From contig NZ_JBEDNQ010000004.1 of NCBI RefSeq assembly GCF_040105385.1, positions 248,001 to 312,000 on the forward strand: DNA of 64,000 bases. The letters are read 5' to 3'. The stretch is from Pseudonocardia nematodicida. Lineage in GTDB: Bacteria > Actinomycetota > Actinomycetes > Mycobacteriales > Pseudonocardiaceae. Position numbers and translations under genes: made by a program. Below the pieces are notes generated by a model that ran no database searches, had not been told where the DNA came from, and saw nothing but the letters and a program-made list of their open reading frames with translations. Positions 34,382 to 42,482 of the stretch are shown piece by piece (position 1 is the stretch's first letter; the number at the start of each line of letters is the position of its first letter).

Positions 34382-34879
34382 TCAGGTCAGGTCCCGGCGC
34401 ATCGCCAGGCGCGGCCAGACGTCCAGACCCCGGCAGGCCTCGGCCGCCCGGATCGCGCGCAGCCCGGGGGTGAGCTCGACCAGCTCCCGGAAGCCGAGCC
34501 GGACGTAGTACGGCCCGTTCCAGGGCACGTCCCGGTAGGTGGTCAGGGTCAGCGCGGGCAGCCGGTGGTCCCGGGCCCAGCCGGCCAGGTGCTCGACGAG
34601 CCCGGCCCCGATCCGGCGGCCGCGCAGCGCGGGCAGCACCGAGACCTGCTCGACGTGCGCGCAGCCGTCGACGATCTCGGTCAGCAGGTACCCGACCGGC
34701 TCGCCGGCTCGCTCGTCGACGAACGCGCGCCCGGCCGCCGCGAAGGCGACCAGCACGGCGGTGGGGGGCGGGTCGTCGTCGGCGACGACGGCCAGCCCAA
34801 TCTCGCGGTACGGCTCACCGGCCGCCCGCTCGATCGCCCGCATCGCCGCGGCGTCCACGGCTGTCGCCGCCCGGATCAC
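34382..34879 (-). CDS. GNAT-family N-acetyltransferase
   Basis: 165 residues from GTG 34879. The acetyl-CoA site is seen as VEQVSVLPALRGRRIGAGLVEHL (motif A, R-G-x-x-I-G), preceded by the strand GEPVGYLLTEIV and followed by YYVRLGFRELVEL near the C-terminus. Such enzymes acetylate amines of small molecules or proteins in the cytosol. Neither neighbour indicates the acceptor. The longer frame upstream overlaps the GMC gene on the same strand and is not needed. Confidence 0.85.
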   Translation of the reverse strand: MIRAATAVDAAAMRAIERAAGEPYREIGLAVVADDDPPPTAVLVAFAAAGRAFVDERAGEPVGYLLTEIVDGCAHVEQVSVLPALRGRRIGAGLVEHLAGWARDHRLPALTLTTYRDVPWNGPYYVRLGFRELVELTPGLRAIRAAEACRGLDVWPRLAMRRDLT

Positions 34880-34920
34880 GCGAGGACCGTACGCCGGTGA
34901 CCGGTTGCGGGCCAGGGGTT

Positions 34921-36399
34921 TCACCCCTGCCCGGATACCAGGTCGGCGGTCCGCTCGCCCAGCATGATCGCGGTCGCGGCCGGTCCGCGGCGCGGCACGG
35001 TGGGCAGCACCGAGGTGTCGGCGACGCGCAGGCCGGACAGTCCGTGCACGCGCAGCCCGGCGTCGACGACGGCGTCCGGGCCGTTCCCCATCGCCGCACT
35101 GCCCGACAGGTGCACCGAGGTCGTCAGCCGGGCCTGGATCCACTCGTCGAGCCGGGTGTCGTTGCCCAGGACGGAGCCGTCCGGACCGCCCTCGGCGCGG
35201 CGCCATCGCGCCGCCCGCAGGACCTCGGCACCCACCCGCACCGCGGCGCGCATCCGGTGCCGGTCGGAGACCGTGCGCAGGTAGCGGTAGTCCAGTCGCG
35301 GCGACGCGGCGGGATCCGGCGAGACGATCTCGAGCGTCCCGCGGCTGTCCGGGCGCTGCAGCGCGCACATCAGGTGCTCCGGCCCGCCCGGCGCGAACGG
35401 CCGGGCGAAGAGCAGGACCTCCAGGTCACCGGCGGGATCGGTGCCGGAGTCCCAGTTCAGGGAGGCCTGCCCGGCGACGGCGTCCGGGTGCGGGGCGGGC
35501 AGCCCGCTGCGCAGCGGCAGGTAGACCGACGGGTGGTCCGACCAGCCACGCCCCACGCCGGGGAGCTCGTGCCGGACGACGACACCGGCCGCACGCAGCG
35601 TGTCCGGCGGGCCGATCCCGGAGCGCTGCAGCAGCGCCGGGGTGCCGACCGCGCCCGCGGCGAGCACGGTCTCCTCGGCGTGCAGCTCGACGTCCCCGGC
35701 CCGCACCCCGGCGACCCGGCCGCCCTCGAGCACCAGGGAGTCCACCAGCAGGTCACTGTGGACGGTCAGGGTGTCCAGCGGGGCCGCCCGGCCCCACGGC
35801 GGCGGGAGGTAGGCGACGGCCGCGCTGACCCGCTGCCCGTCGACGGCGTTGGTCGGGACCGGTCCCGCCCCGGGTGGTCCGCCCGCGTTCTTGTCCGGCT
35901 CGGACGGGTACCCGAGCGCGGCGCACGCGGCGAGGAACGGGTCGGTCGCCGGGGCACGCAGCCGGCCGGCGGGCCGGGAGATCCGCAACGGTCCGCGGTC
36001 ACCGTGCCGTGCGGTGTCGGACCCGAGGTCGAGATCGTCCTCCAGGCGCCGGAAGTACGGCAGGACGTCGTCGTAGGACCATCCCGGGACCGCCCAGCCG
36101 GCGAAGTCGGCGGGCACCGCGCGGACGAAGTAGCCGCCGTTGATCGCGCTCGACCCGCCGAGCGCCCGGCCGCGCGGGACGGTGCCCTCCCGGCCCCGGG
36201 CCAGCGCGACGGGGTACGCCCAGTTCAGGGCGTGTCCCGGCGCCGTGGCGGCGAGCGAGGCGATCGGGGTGTCCCCCGGGGGCACGGCGCCGCCCGCCTC
36301 GACCAGCGCGGTCCGGACGCCGCGCCCGGCCAGGCGGCCGGCCAGCGCGCACCCGGCGGAGCCCGCGCCGACCACCACCACGTCGAAGCTGTCGGTCAC
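34921..36399 (-). CDS. GMC-family FAD oxidoreductase
   Basis: 492 residues from GTG 36399, preceded by GGAAGGAG. N-terminal FAD loop VVVGAGSAGCALAGRLAGRG, GMC signature 1 region RGRALGGSSAINGGYFVRA, and C-terminal HLSGSAAMGNGPDAVVD with the catalytic His followed by VADTSVLPTVPRRGPAATA. Members oxidise alcohols (choline, sugars, aliphatic alcohols). The GGYFVRA variant recalls mycofactocin-associated GMC enzymes, but no mft genes are in the window, so this is only a hint. Only 25 bp separate it from the divergent apeB start. Confidence 0.88.
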   Translation of the reverse strand: MTDSFDVVVVGAGSAGCALAGRLAGRGVRTALVEAGGAVPPGDTPIASLAATAPGHALNWAYPVALARGREGTVPRGRALGGSSAINGGYFVRAVPADFAGWAVPGWSYDDVLPYFRRLEDDLDLGSDTARHGDRGPLRISRPAGRLRAPATDPFLAACAALGYPSEPDKNAGGPPGAGPVPTNAVDGQRVSAAVAYLPPPWGRAAPLDTLTVHSDLLVDSLVLEGGRVAGVRAGDVELHAEETVLAAGAVGTPALLQRSGIGPPDTLRAAGVVVRHELPGVGRGWSDHPSVYLPLRSGLPAPHPDAVAGQASLNWDSGTDPAGDLEVLLFARPFAPGGPEHLMCALQRPDSRGTLEIVSPDPAASPRLDYRYLRTVSDRHRMRAAVRVGAEVLRAARWRRAEGGPDGSVLGNDTRLDEWIQARLTTSVHLSGSAAMGNGPDAVVDAGLRVHGLSGLRVADTSVLPTVPRRGPAATAIMLGERTADLVSGQG

Positions 36400-36424
36400 G
36401 TCTGCGCTCCTTCCTACTGAGAGG

Positions 36425-37690
36425 ATGCCGGACGTGACCGACGCTGCCCGTGATCTCGCCTCGTTCCTGACCGTGAGCCCGTCCCCGTACCACGCCGTCG
36501 CCGAGGCCGTCCGCCGCCTGACCGCGGCCGGGTTCGTCGAGCAGCCCGCCGACGGGCCGTGGGTCGAGGGTGCCGGCGGCCGCTACCTGGTGCGCGACGG
36601 CACGATCCTGGCCTGGTCGCAGCCGGCCACCCCCGGCGAGCGGCCGCTGCGGGTCTTCGCCGCGCACACCGACTCCCCCGGCTTCAAGGTCAAGCCCAAC
36701 CCGGACGTCGGCACGGCCGGCTGGCGACAGGCCGGCGTCGAGGTCTACGGCGGTGCGCTGTGGAACTCCTGGCTGGACCGGGACCTCGGGCTGGCCGGGC
36801 GGCTCGCGCTCTACGACGGCCGGGTCGTCCCGGTCCGGGTCGACCGCCCGCTGCTGCGCATCCCGCAGCTGGCCATCCACCTCGACCGCGGCGTCAACCA
36901 GGGCCTGACCCTCGACCCGCAGCGGCACCTGCTGCCGGTCTGGGGGCTCGGCGACGCGCGCGACGGGGACCTGCTGGAGTTCCTGGCCGGGAGCGCCGGC
37001 GTGGACCCGTCCGAGGTCGCCGCGCACGACCTGTTCACCTACGACCTCACCCCGCCGGCCACGCTCGGCCGCGACGACGAACTGCTGGCCGCGCCCCGGC
37101 TGGACAACCTCGCCTCGGTGCACGCCGGGGTCGGCGCGCTGATCGCCGCGGCGGAGCGCGACCCGGGGACGGTGCCGGTGTTCGTCGGCTTCGACCACGA
37201 GGAAATCGGGTCGGACAGCGCCACCGGCGCCGCCGGGCCGCTGCTGGAGACGGTGCTGACCCGGCTCGCCGGCGGGTTCGACGCCCGGCAGCCGGTCTTC
37301 GCCCGGTCCCGGTGCCTGTCGGTCGACGTCACGCACGCCGCGCACCCGAACCACCTGGACAAGCACGACCCGGACCACCTGTCGGTGCCGAACCGCGGCC
37401 CGTCGCTGAAGGTCAACGCGATCCAGCGCTACGCCACCGACGCCCCCGGTGCGGCGGCCTGGAAGCGCGCCTGCCGCACCGCCGAGGTGCCGAACCAGGT
37501 GTTCGTCTCGCGCAACACCGTGCCCTGCGGGTCGACCGTCGGACCGATCATGGCCACCCGGCTGGGGATCCGGACCGTCGACGTCGGGATCCCGGTGCTG
37601 TCGATGCACTCGGCCCGCGAGCTCTGCGGGGTGCACGACCCGGCCCTGCTGTCCCGGGCCGGCGTGGAGTTCCTCTCCGACCCCCAGTGA
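36425..37690 (+). CDS. apeB: M18-family aminopeptidase
   Basis: 421 residues from ATG 36425. The co-catalytic zinc motifs are in order: FAAHTDSPGFKVKP near residue 79, LDNLASVHAG near 227, FDHEEIGSDSATGAAGP near 255, DVTHAAHPNH near 303, and the C-terminal DVGIPVLSMHSARE. This is the full pattern and length of bacterial M18 aspartyl/leucyl aminopeptidases, probable dodecameric cytosolic enzymes. An in-frame start at 36140 would overlap the GMC gene and is rejected. A GTTGC-N5-GCAAC palindrome follows its stop and belongs to the next gene. Confidence 0.92.
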   Translation: MPDVTDAARDLASFLTVSPSPYHAVAEAVRRLTAAGFVEQPADGPWVEGAGGRYLVRDGTILAWSQPATPGERPLRVFAAHTDSPGFKVKPNPDVGTAGWRQAGVEVYGGALWNSWLDRDLGLAGRLALYDGRVVPVRVDRPLLRIPQLAIHLDRGVNQGLTLDPQRHLLPVWGLGDARDGDLLEFLAGSAGVDPSEVAAHDLFTYDLTPPATLGRDDELLAAPRLDNLASVHAGVGALIAAAERDPGTVPVFVGFDHEEIGSDSATGAAGPLLETVLTRLAGGFDARQPVFARSRCLSVDVTHAAHPNHLDKHDPDHLSVPNRGPSLKVNAIQRYATDAPGAAAWKRACRTAEVPNQVFVSRNTVPCGSTVGPIMATRLGIRTVDVGIPVLSMHSARELCGVHDPALLSRAGVEFLSDPQ

Positions 37691-37698
37691 CCCCTTAA

Positions 37699-37713
37699 GT
37701 TGCACTGCGCAAC
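37699..37713. promoter_or_regulatory. GTTGC-N5-GCAAC operator candidate before the MHS transporter
   Basis: GTTGC-ACTGC-GCAAC, a perfect 5-bp-arm dyad 58 bp upstream of the transporter ATG. Same arms and spacing as the site at 10138-10154; IclR-like pattern TTGC-N5-GCAA. Confidence 0.55.
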
Positions 37714-37770
37714 AATTCGGGTGGACAGTGCTCCCCAGCGGCAACGGTGCCGGGGCCCGGGGGGCGCGAC

Positions 37771-39117
37771 ATGGCGGATCAGGCGGTTCTACAGAGCTCG
37801 CAGCGGCGGAAGGCGGTCTTCGCCTCGACCGTCGGCACGACGATCGAGTGGTACGACTTCTTCCTCTACGGCACGGCCGCGGCGCTGGTGTTCCCGCAGC
37901 TGTTCTTCCCCGGCGAGAACGAGTTCACCGGGATCCTGCTGGCCTTCGGCACCCAGTTCGTCGGGTTCGCCGCCCGGCCGATCGGCGCGGCGATCTTCGG
38001 GCACTACGGCGACCGGATCGGCCGCAAGTCCACGCTGATCGTCACGCTGCTGCTGATGGGGATCGGCACCGCACTGATCGGCGTGCTGCCCACCTACGCC
38101 GCCATCGGGGTCACGGCGCCGATCCTGCTCACCGTCCTGCGGATCGCGCAGGGCGTCGCCGTCGGCGGCGAGTGGGGCGGCTCGGTGCTGCTGGCGATGG
38201 AGTGGGGTTCGGTCAAGCGGCGCGGGTTCATGGCGTCGTGGCCGCAGATGGGCGTCCCGCTCGGGTTGCTGCTCTCGACCGCCGTCGTGATCGTGACCTC
38301 GGCGGCGACCGGCCCGGCGTTCCTCACGTGGGGCTGGCGGATCCCGTTCCTGGTCAGCCTGGTGCTCGTCGCGGTCGGGCTGTACGTGCGGCTGCGGGTG
38401 CTGGAGAGCCCGGAGTTCGCGGCGGTGCGCGAGCGGCAGGAGGTCGTGCGCAACCCGTTCGCGCAGGCCTTCCGCGGACAGTGGCGGGAGATCCTCACCG
38501 CGGCGTTCGTCCGGATGTCCGAGCAGGCACCGTTCTACCTGTTCATCACGTTCGTGCTGACCTACGGGACCCGCGCGCTCGACCTGCCGCGCGGGCAGAT
38601 CCTGAACGCGACGCTCGTCGCCTCGGCGGTCGGGCTGATCAGCGTGCCGCTGTTCGGCTTCCTGTCCGACCTGATCGGGCGCCGGCTGATGTACGGCATC
38701 GGGATCGTCTGCACCGCGCTGTTCGCGTTCCCGTACTTCGGGCTGCTCAACACCGGCACGGCCGGGTTCGTGCTGCTCGCGATCGTGGTGTCGCTGGTGT
38801 TCCACGACATGCAGTACGGGCCGCAGGCCGCGCTGATCGCCGAGAGCTTCGGGGCGAACATCCGCTACTCGGGCGCCGGCATCGGCTACCAGCTCGCGTC
38901 GGTGATCGCCGGCGGACCGGCCCCGCTGATCGCCGCGGCGATCCTCGGCAGCACCGGGCGGAGCACCTGGATCAGCTGGTACATCGTCGGCACCTGCGTC
39001 GTGTCGATGATCGCGCTGCTGCTGATGCCGAAGGCCCCGCAGACCGTCGAGAAGTCGGTCGAGGCCGCCGCCCGTCAGGCCGGGGTCGGTCAGATGAGGC
39101 GCGAGGTGGGCACGTAG
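37771..39117 (+). CDS. MHS-family MFS metabolite:H+ symporter
   Basis: 448 residues from ATG 37771 (ATG 37747 is an alternative). Twelve membrane helices; family marks are STVGTTIEWYDFFLYGTAAA in helix 1, GHYGDRIGRKSTLIVTLL in the 2-3 loop, and RIAQGVAVGGEWGGSVLLAME in helix 4, typical of metabolite:proton symporters for organic acids and betaines (ShiA/KgtP/ProP branch). It should import a carboxylate or zwitterion. The IclR-like palindrome upstream suggests substrate-dependent induction. Its 3' end overlaps the convergent YccF gene by 28 bp. Confidence 0.88.
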   Translation: MADQAVLQSSQRRKAVFASTVGTTIEWYDFFLYGTAAALVFPQLFFPGENEFTGILLAFGTQFVGFAARPIGAAIFGHYGDRIGRKSTLIVTLLLMGIGTALIGVLPTYAAIGVTAPILLTVLRIAQGVAVGGEWGGSVLLAMEWGSVKRRGFMASWPQMGVPLGLLLSTAVVIVTSAATGPAFLTWGWRIPFLVSLVLVAVGLYVRLRVLESPEFAAVRERQEVVRNPFAQAFRGQWREILTAAFVRMSEQAPFYLFITFVLTYGTRALDLPRGQILNATLVASAVGLISVPLFGFLSDLIGRRLMYGIGIVCTALFAFPYFGLLNTGTAGFVLLAIVVSLVFHDMQYGPQAALIAESFGANIRYSGAGIGYQLASVIAGGPAPLIAAAILGSTGRSTWISWYIVGTCVVSMIALLLMPKAPQTVEKSVEAAARQAGVGQMRREVGT

Positions 39118-39494
39118 CGGTCGGCGTCGACGATCCGGGCGCCGAGTGGCAGCAGCGACACCGGGATCAGCTTGAGGTTCGCCCAGGCCAGCGGCAGCCC
39201 GATGATCGTGACGGCCAGCGCGACCGCGGTGACGATGTGGCCGATGACCAGCCACCAGCCGAACAGCACGACCCACAGCACGTTGCCGATCATCGACATC
39301 GCCCCGGCGTACGGGTCGCGGACGACGTCCCGGCCGAACGGCCACAGTGCGTAGACCCCGATCCGGAACGAGGCGATGCCGAACGGGATGGTGACGATCA
39401 GCAGGCAGGCGACGATCCCGGCGGCCATGTAGCCGAGGAACAGCCAGAAGCCCGAGAGCACCAGCCAGATGACGTTGAGGATCAGCCGCAGCAT
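39090..39494 (-). CDS. YccF-domain membrane protein
   Basis: 134 residues from ATG 39494. Two copies of the YccF unit are recognisable: ILNVIWLVLSGFWLFLGYM and IGNVLWVVLFGWWLVIGHI, each followed by a second helix and by TIPFGIASFRIG or TIIGLPLAWANLKL. Four membrane segments in total. Function of the family is unknown; it is widespread in bacteria. It converges on the MHS transporter with a 28-bp 3' overlap. Confidence 0.88.
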   Translation of the reverse strand: MLRLILNVIWLVLSGFWLFLGYMAAGIVACLLIVTIPFGIASFRIGVYALWPFGRDVVRDPYAGAMSMIGNVLWVVLFGWWLVIGHIVTAVALAVTIIGLPLAWANLKLIPVSLLPLGARIVDADRYVPTSRLI

Positions 39495-39574
39495 GGCTCC
39501 AGGATGCCCGGGATCCCCGGCCGGCACTCAGGGTTCCCCCTGAGCCCGTCCCGGGATCACGCCTCGGGGCCGCG

Positions 39575-40564
39575 CTACAGCGACGTCCGCACCTGCTCGA
39601 CGAGCGCGTCGGTCGAGAGCCCGTAGCGGTCGTGGAGGGTCGGCAGCGCCCCGGCGGCGAGGAACTCGTCGGGCAGCGCGGCCGTCCGGATCCGGGTGGA
39701 GATCCCGGCGTACCCGGCCGCCGCGGCGACCGCCTCGGACAGCCCACCGACGACGGTGTGGTTCTCGCAGGTCACGACGAGCCGGTCGGTCCGCAGCTGG
39801 GCCAGGATCGTCTCGGTGTCCAGCGGCTTGATCGTCGGCACGTGCAGGACGGCGGCGTCGATCCTGTCGGCCTCCAGCCGGGCCGCGGCCTGCAGCGCGC
39901 GCATCGTCATCAGGCCGGTCGAGACGAACAGGACGTCGCGCCCGCCGCGAAGCTCCGTGGCCTTGCCGAGCTCGAAGGTGTAGCCGTACTCGTCGAGCAC
40001 CGCGGGCACCTTGCCGCGCAGCAGCCGCAGGTAGGTCGGCCCGGCGTGCGCCGCGAGCTGCGGCACGGCCTGTTCGATGTCGATCGCGTCGCACGGGTCG
40101 ACGATCGTCAGGTTCGGGCAGCCCCGCAGGATCGCCAGGTCCTCGGTCGCCTGGTGGCTGGGCCCGTAGCCGGTGGTCAGCCCGGGCAGGGCGCCGACGA
40201 CGTTGACGTTGAGCCCGGGCTCGGCGATGTCCAGGCACAGGAAGTCGTAGGCGCGGCGCGTCGCGAACACCGAGTAGGTCGACGCGAACGGGACCAGGCC
40301 CACCTCGGCCATCCCGGCGGCCGCGCCGAGCATCGCCTGCTCGGCCATGCCCATCTGGAAGAACCGGTCCGGGTTGGCGTCCCGGAAGACGTGCATGTCG
40401 GTGTACTTCGCCAGATCGGCCGACAGCCCGACGATCTCCGGTCGCTGCTCGGCGACCGCGTTCAACGCGTGCCCGAACGGCGCGGTGATGGTGCGCTGGT
40501 CGGGATCGGCGAACGAGGCGATCATCGCCGAGGTGGTGAGGCGCTTGGTCGTCGGCGTGCTCAC
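39575..40564 (-). CDS. Transketolase C-terminal half (Pyr/C domains, subunit B)
   Basis: 329 residues from GTG 40564, overlapping the TGA of the N-terminal-half gene (GTGA). It carries the pyrimidine-binding and C-terminal domains: IVGLSADLAKYTDMHVFRDA, FFQMGMAEQAMLGAAAGMAE (with the catalytic Glu), and PTIKPLDTETI. Two-gene transketolases of this kind usually assemble as an alpha2beta2 enzyme and often serve dedicated sugar or sugar-acid pathways rather than the pentose phosphate cycle. With the neighbouring GntR and beta-hydroxyacid dehydrogenase genes this suggests catabolism of an uncommon sugar acid, which is inference. Confidence 0.9.
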   Translation of the reverse strand: MSTPTTKRLTTSAMIASFADPDQRTITAPFGHALNAVAEQRPEIVGLSADLAKYTDMHVFRDANPDRFFQMGMAEQAMLGAAAGMAEVGLVPFASTYSVFATRRAYDFLCLDIAEPGLNVNVVGALPGLTTGYGPSHQATEDLAILRGCPNLTIVDPCDAIDIEQAVPQLAAHAGPTYLRLLRGKVPAVLDEYGYTFELGKATELRGGRDVLFVSTGLMTMRALQAAARLEADRIDAAVLHVPTIKPLDTETILAQLRTDRLVVTCENHTVVGGLSEAVAAAAGYAGISTRIRTAALPDEFLAAGALPTLHDRYGLSTDALVEQVRTSL

Positions 40565-41418
40565 TGCTGCTCCTCCAGGGCGGCGCGGGCGGCCGCCCAC
40601 TCGTGCTCGGCGACCGGCATGAAGTGCGCCTTCTCCCGGGTCTCCAGGAACGGCACGCCGCGGCCGGTCCGGGTGTCGCAGATCAGGACAGACGGGCCGG
40701 CGGTGTGCTCGCGGATCTCGTCGAGCCCGGCGAGCAGCGCGTCGACGTCGTTGCCGTCCACCCGCACCGCGTGCCAGCCGAACGCCCGCCACTTGTCGGT
40801 GACCGGCTCGGTCCGCAGCACGCCGGGCGTCGGGCCGTCTGCCTGCAGGCCGTTGACGTCGACGACCGCGACCAGGTTGGACAGCTCGTGGTGCGCCCCG
40901 GCCAGGGCGGCCTCCCAGGTGGAGCCCTCGTCGAGCTCGCCGTCGGAGAGCAGGTTGATCACCCGCGCGGAGTTCCCGCGGTGGCGCAGGCCCATCGCCA
41001 TGCCGCAGGCGACGCCGAGGCCGTGCCCCAGGGACCCGCCGGAGATCTCCATCCCGGGGGTGTAGGACGCCATGCCCGACATCGGCAGCCGCGAGTCGTC
41101 CGACCCGTAGGTCCCGAGCTCGTCGACCGCGATCGTGCCCGCCTCGGCCAGCGCGGCGTAGAGCGCGATCGCGTAGTGCCCGATCGAGAGCAGGAAGCGG
41201 TCGCGGTCGTCCCACTCCGGGTCCTCGGGGCGCAGCCGGAGCTCGCCGCCCTCGCGCGCGTAGAACGCGGCCAGCACGTCGGCCGCCCCGAGTGCCTGGC
41301 CGATGTAGCCCTGGCCCTGCACCTCACCCATGGTCAGTGCGTGCCGGCGGATCCGGGTGGCTGCCGCGCGCACCCGGTCCGCCTGGGTGTCGGGCGGGCT
41401 GGTCACTGGCGAGGTCAT
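40561..41418 (-). CDS. Transketolase N-terminal half (ThDP-binding PP domain, subunit A)
   Basis: 285 residues from ATG 41418, with GGAGGTGG upstream. ThDP and metal binding are shown by SDGELDEGSTWEAALAGAH and the downstream VDVNGLQADG; GGSLGHGLGVACGMAMG and RFLLSIGHYAIALYAALAE are transketolase-typical. It pairs with the overlapping downstream gene to give a complete transketolase. The promoter region upstream contains three TGGT-N3-ACCA sites shared with the divergent GntR gene, so repression by that regulator is very likely. Known split transketolases include apulose-phosphate enzymes of apiose catabolism, but identity here is open. Confidence 0.9.
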   Translation of the reverse strand: MTSPVTSPPDTQADRVRAAATRIRRHALTMGEVQGQGYIGQALGAADVLAAFYAREGGELRLRPEDPEWDDRDRFLLSIGHYAIALYAALAEAGTIAVDELGTYGSDDSRLPMSGMASYTPGMEISGGSLGHGLGVACGMAMGLRHRGNSARVINLLSDGELDEGSTWEAALAGAHHELSNLVAVVDVNGLQADGPTPGVLRTEPVTDKWRAFGWHAVRVDGNDVDALLAGLDEIREHTAGPSVLICDTRTGRGVPFLETREKAHFMPVAEHEWAAARAALEEQQ

Positions 41419-41498
41419 GGGTGGGGCCACCTCCGGTGTCGATCGTGTCGATGCACGTCCTGCGCACCGGTCACATCGCACCACCGGCGACTCCGCAG

Positions 41499-41665
41499 GA
41501 TTGGTTTAACCAATACCGGGAAGGTAGGCCGCGGAGCGCTCCGCTGTCAACGACAGCGACGACCGTGAACCACGCCCCTCTTGCAGCGTGAACGAAGAAG
41601 GTCGAACCAATTCATTGACCGCGACGAGGCCTGGCCCTACTGTCTCGATCGCTCTGGTTCGACCA
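41499..41665. promoter_or_regulatory. Three TGGT-N3-ACCA operator sites in the transketolase/GntR divergent region
   Basis: Site 1 is ATTGGTT-T-AACCAAT at 41500-41514 (core TGGT-TTA-ACCA), a perfect dyad. Site 2 at 41599-41609 reads TGGT-TCG-ACCT on the minus strand, one mismatch. Site 3 at 41655-41665 is TGGT-TCG-ACCA. TGGT-N3-ACCA is the classic operator core of FCD/FadR-type GntR regulators. The sites span the divergent region, site 1 on the transketolase side and site 3 40 bp before the gntR ATG. Confidence 0.8.
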
Positions 41666-41704
41666 ATCTCCCGCCAGGGCAACGGAGACGAGGAGGTCCG
41701 TTCG

Positions 41705-42403
41705 ATGGGCGTCGACCTGTCGCACCTGGTGCAGCAGCTCGCCGCGGCCGCGACCCGCGAGCCCGGTAGCGGCCGGCTGCGCCTGCCCACCGAGCGCGAG
41801 CTCGTCGCGACCCTCGACGTCAGCCGCGGCTCGCTGCGCGAGCAGCTCTCGATGCTGGAGATGCTCGGCTTCCTGGAGCGGGCCCAGGGCCGCGGCTCCT
41901 ACCTGCAGACCCCGGACGCCGGCTTCATCCGGCTCTACTTCGACCTCGCCCAGCAGCTCGGTCATCTCGACGGCGGCCAGTTCCGCTCCGCCCGGGAGAT
42001 GCTCGAGCTGTCGGTCGCGGAGGCGGGGGCGCGGCGGGCCACCGCCGACGACGTCGACGACCTCCGCGCCCTGGTGGACCGGATGGTCGCCGAGAGCGCG
42101 GCGAACGACGGGGCGGCCGCCGTCGAGACCGACCTGGAGTTCCACCGGCGGCTGTTCCGGGTCGTCGACAACCCGATCTTCTCGATCGTGCACGACGGTC
42201 TGAGCCACGCCCTGCGCGACGAGGTCGTGGAACGCCGCCGACGGGCGGTCGAGCGGACCCCGCTGGAGCCCGGGCAGACCCGGGTGATCGACACCGTGCA
42301 CTACGGGATCGTCGAGGCGATCAGCGAGCGCGACGCCGACGGCGCACGGATCGCGATGCGCCGGCACTTCGAGGTCTGGTCCTCGCTCGTCGGCGAGCCC
42401 TGA
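41705..42403 (+). CDS. FadR/FCD-subfamily GntR transcriptional regulator
   Basis: 232 residues from ATG 41705, with GAGGAGG 10 bp upstream. The winged helix (LRLPTERELVATLDVSRGSL then GFLERAQGRGSYLQ) is followed by an all-helical FCD ligand domain with the metal-binding residues expected in such domains (ETDLEFHRRLFRVVDNP and a late RRHFEVW). FCD regulators sense sugar acids or dicarboxylates. The operators in its promoter match its class, so it probably represses itself and the divergent transketolase pair. A longer start at 41588 would cover operator sites and lacks an RBS. Confidence 0.92.
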   Translation: MGVDLSHLVQQLAAAATREPGSGRLRLPTERELVATLDVSRGSLREQLSMLEMLGFLERAQGRGSYLQTPDAGFIRLYFDLAQQLGHLDGGQFRSAREMLELSVAEAGARRATADDVDDLRALVDRMVAESAANDGAAAVETDLEFHRRLFRVVDNPIFSIVHDGLSHALRDEVVERRRRAVERTPLEPGQTRVIDTVHYGIVEAISERDADGARIAMRRHFEVWSSLVGEP

Positions 42404-42428
42404 CGCCCCACCGGATCCACACCCCGCA

Positions 42429-42448
42429 GGGGTCGCCCCGGCGACCCC
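42429..42448. terminator. Hairpin between gntR and the dehydrogenase gene
   Basis: GGGGTCGC and GCGACCCC pair around a 4-nt loop, 26 bp after the gntR stop. It may terminate or attenuate read-through into the dehydrogenase gene 35 bp downstream. Confidence 0.5.
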
Positions 42449-42482
42449 GTCCTTGCCGTACCGAGAAGAGGGAACGAGTCCC

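Noticed and set aside
34921..36399. Assigning the GMC oxidoreductase as mycofactocin-linked MftG
   Set aside because: The sequence hint is weak and no mycofactocin genes are in the window.
41588..41704. Longer start for the FCD-GntR gene at 41588
   Set aside because: It would place two operator sites inside the coding region and lacks a ribosome site, while ATG 41705 follows GAGGAGG.
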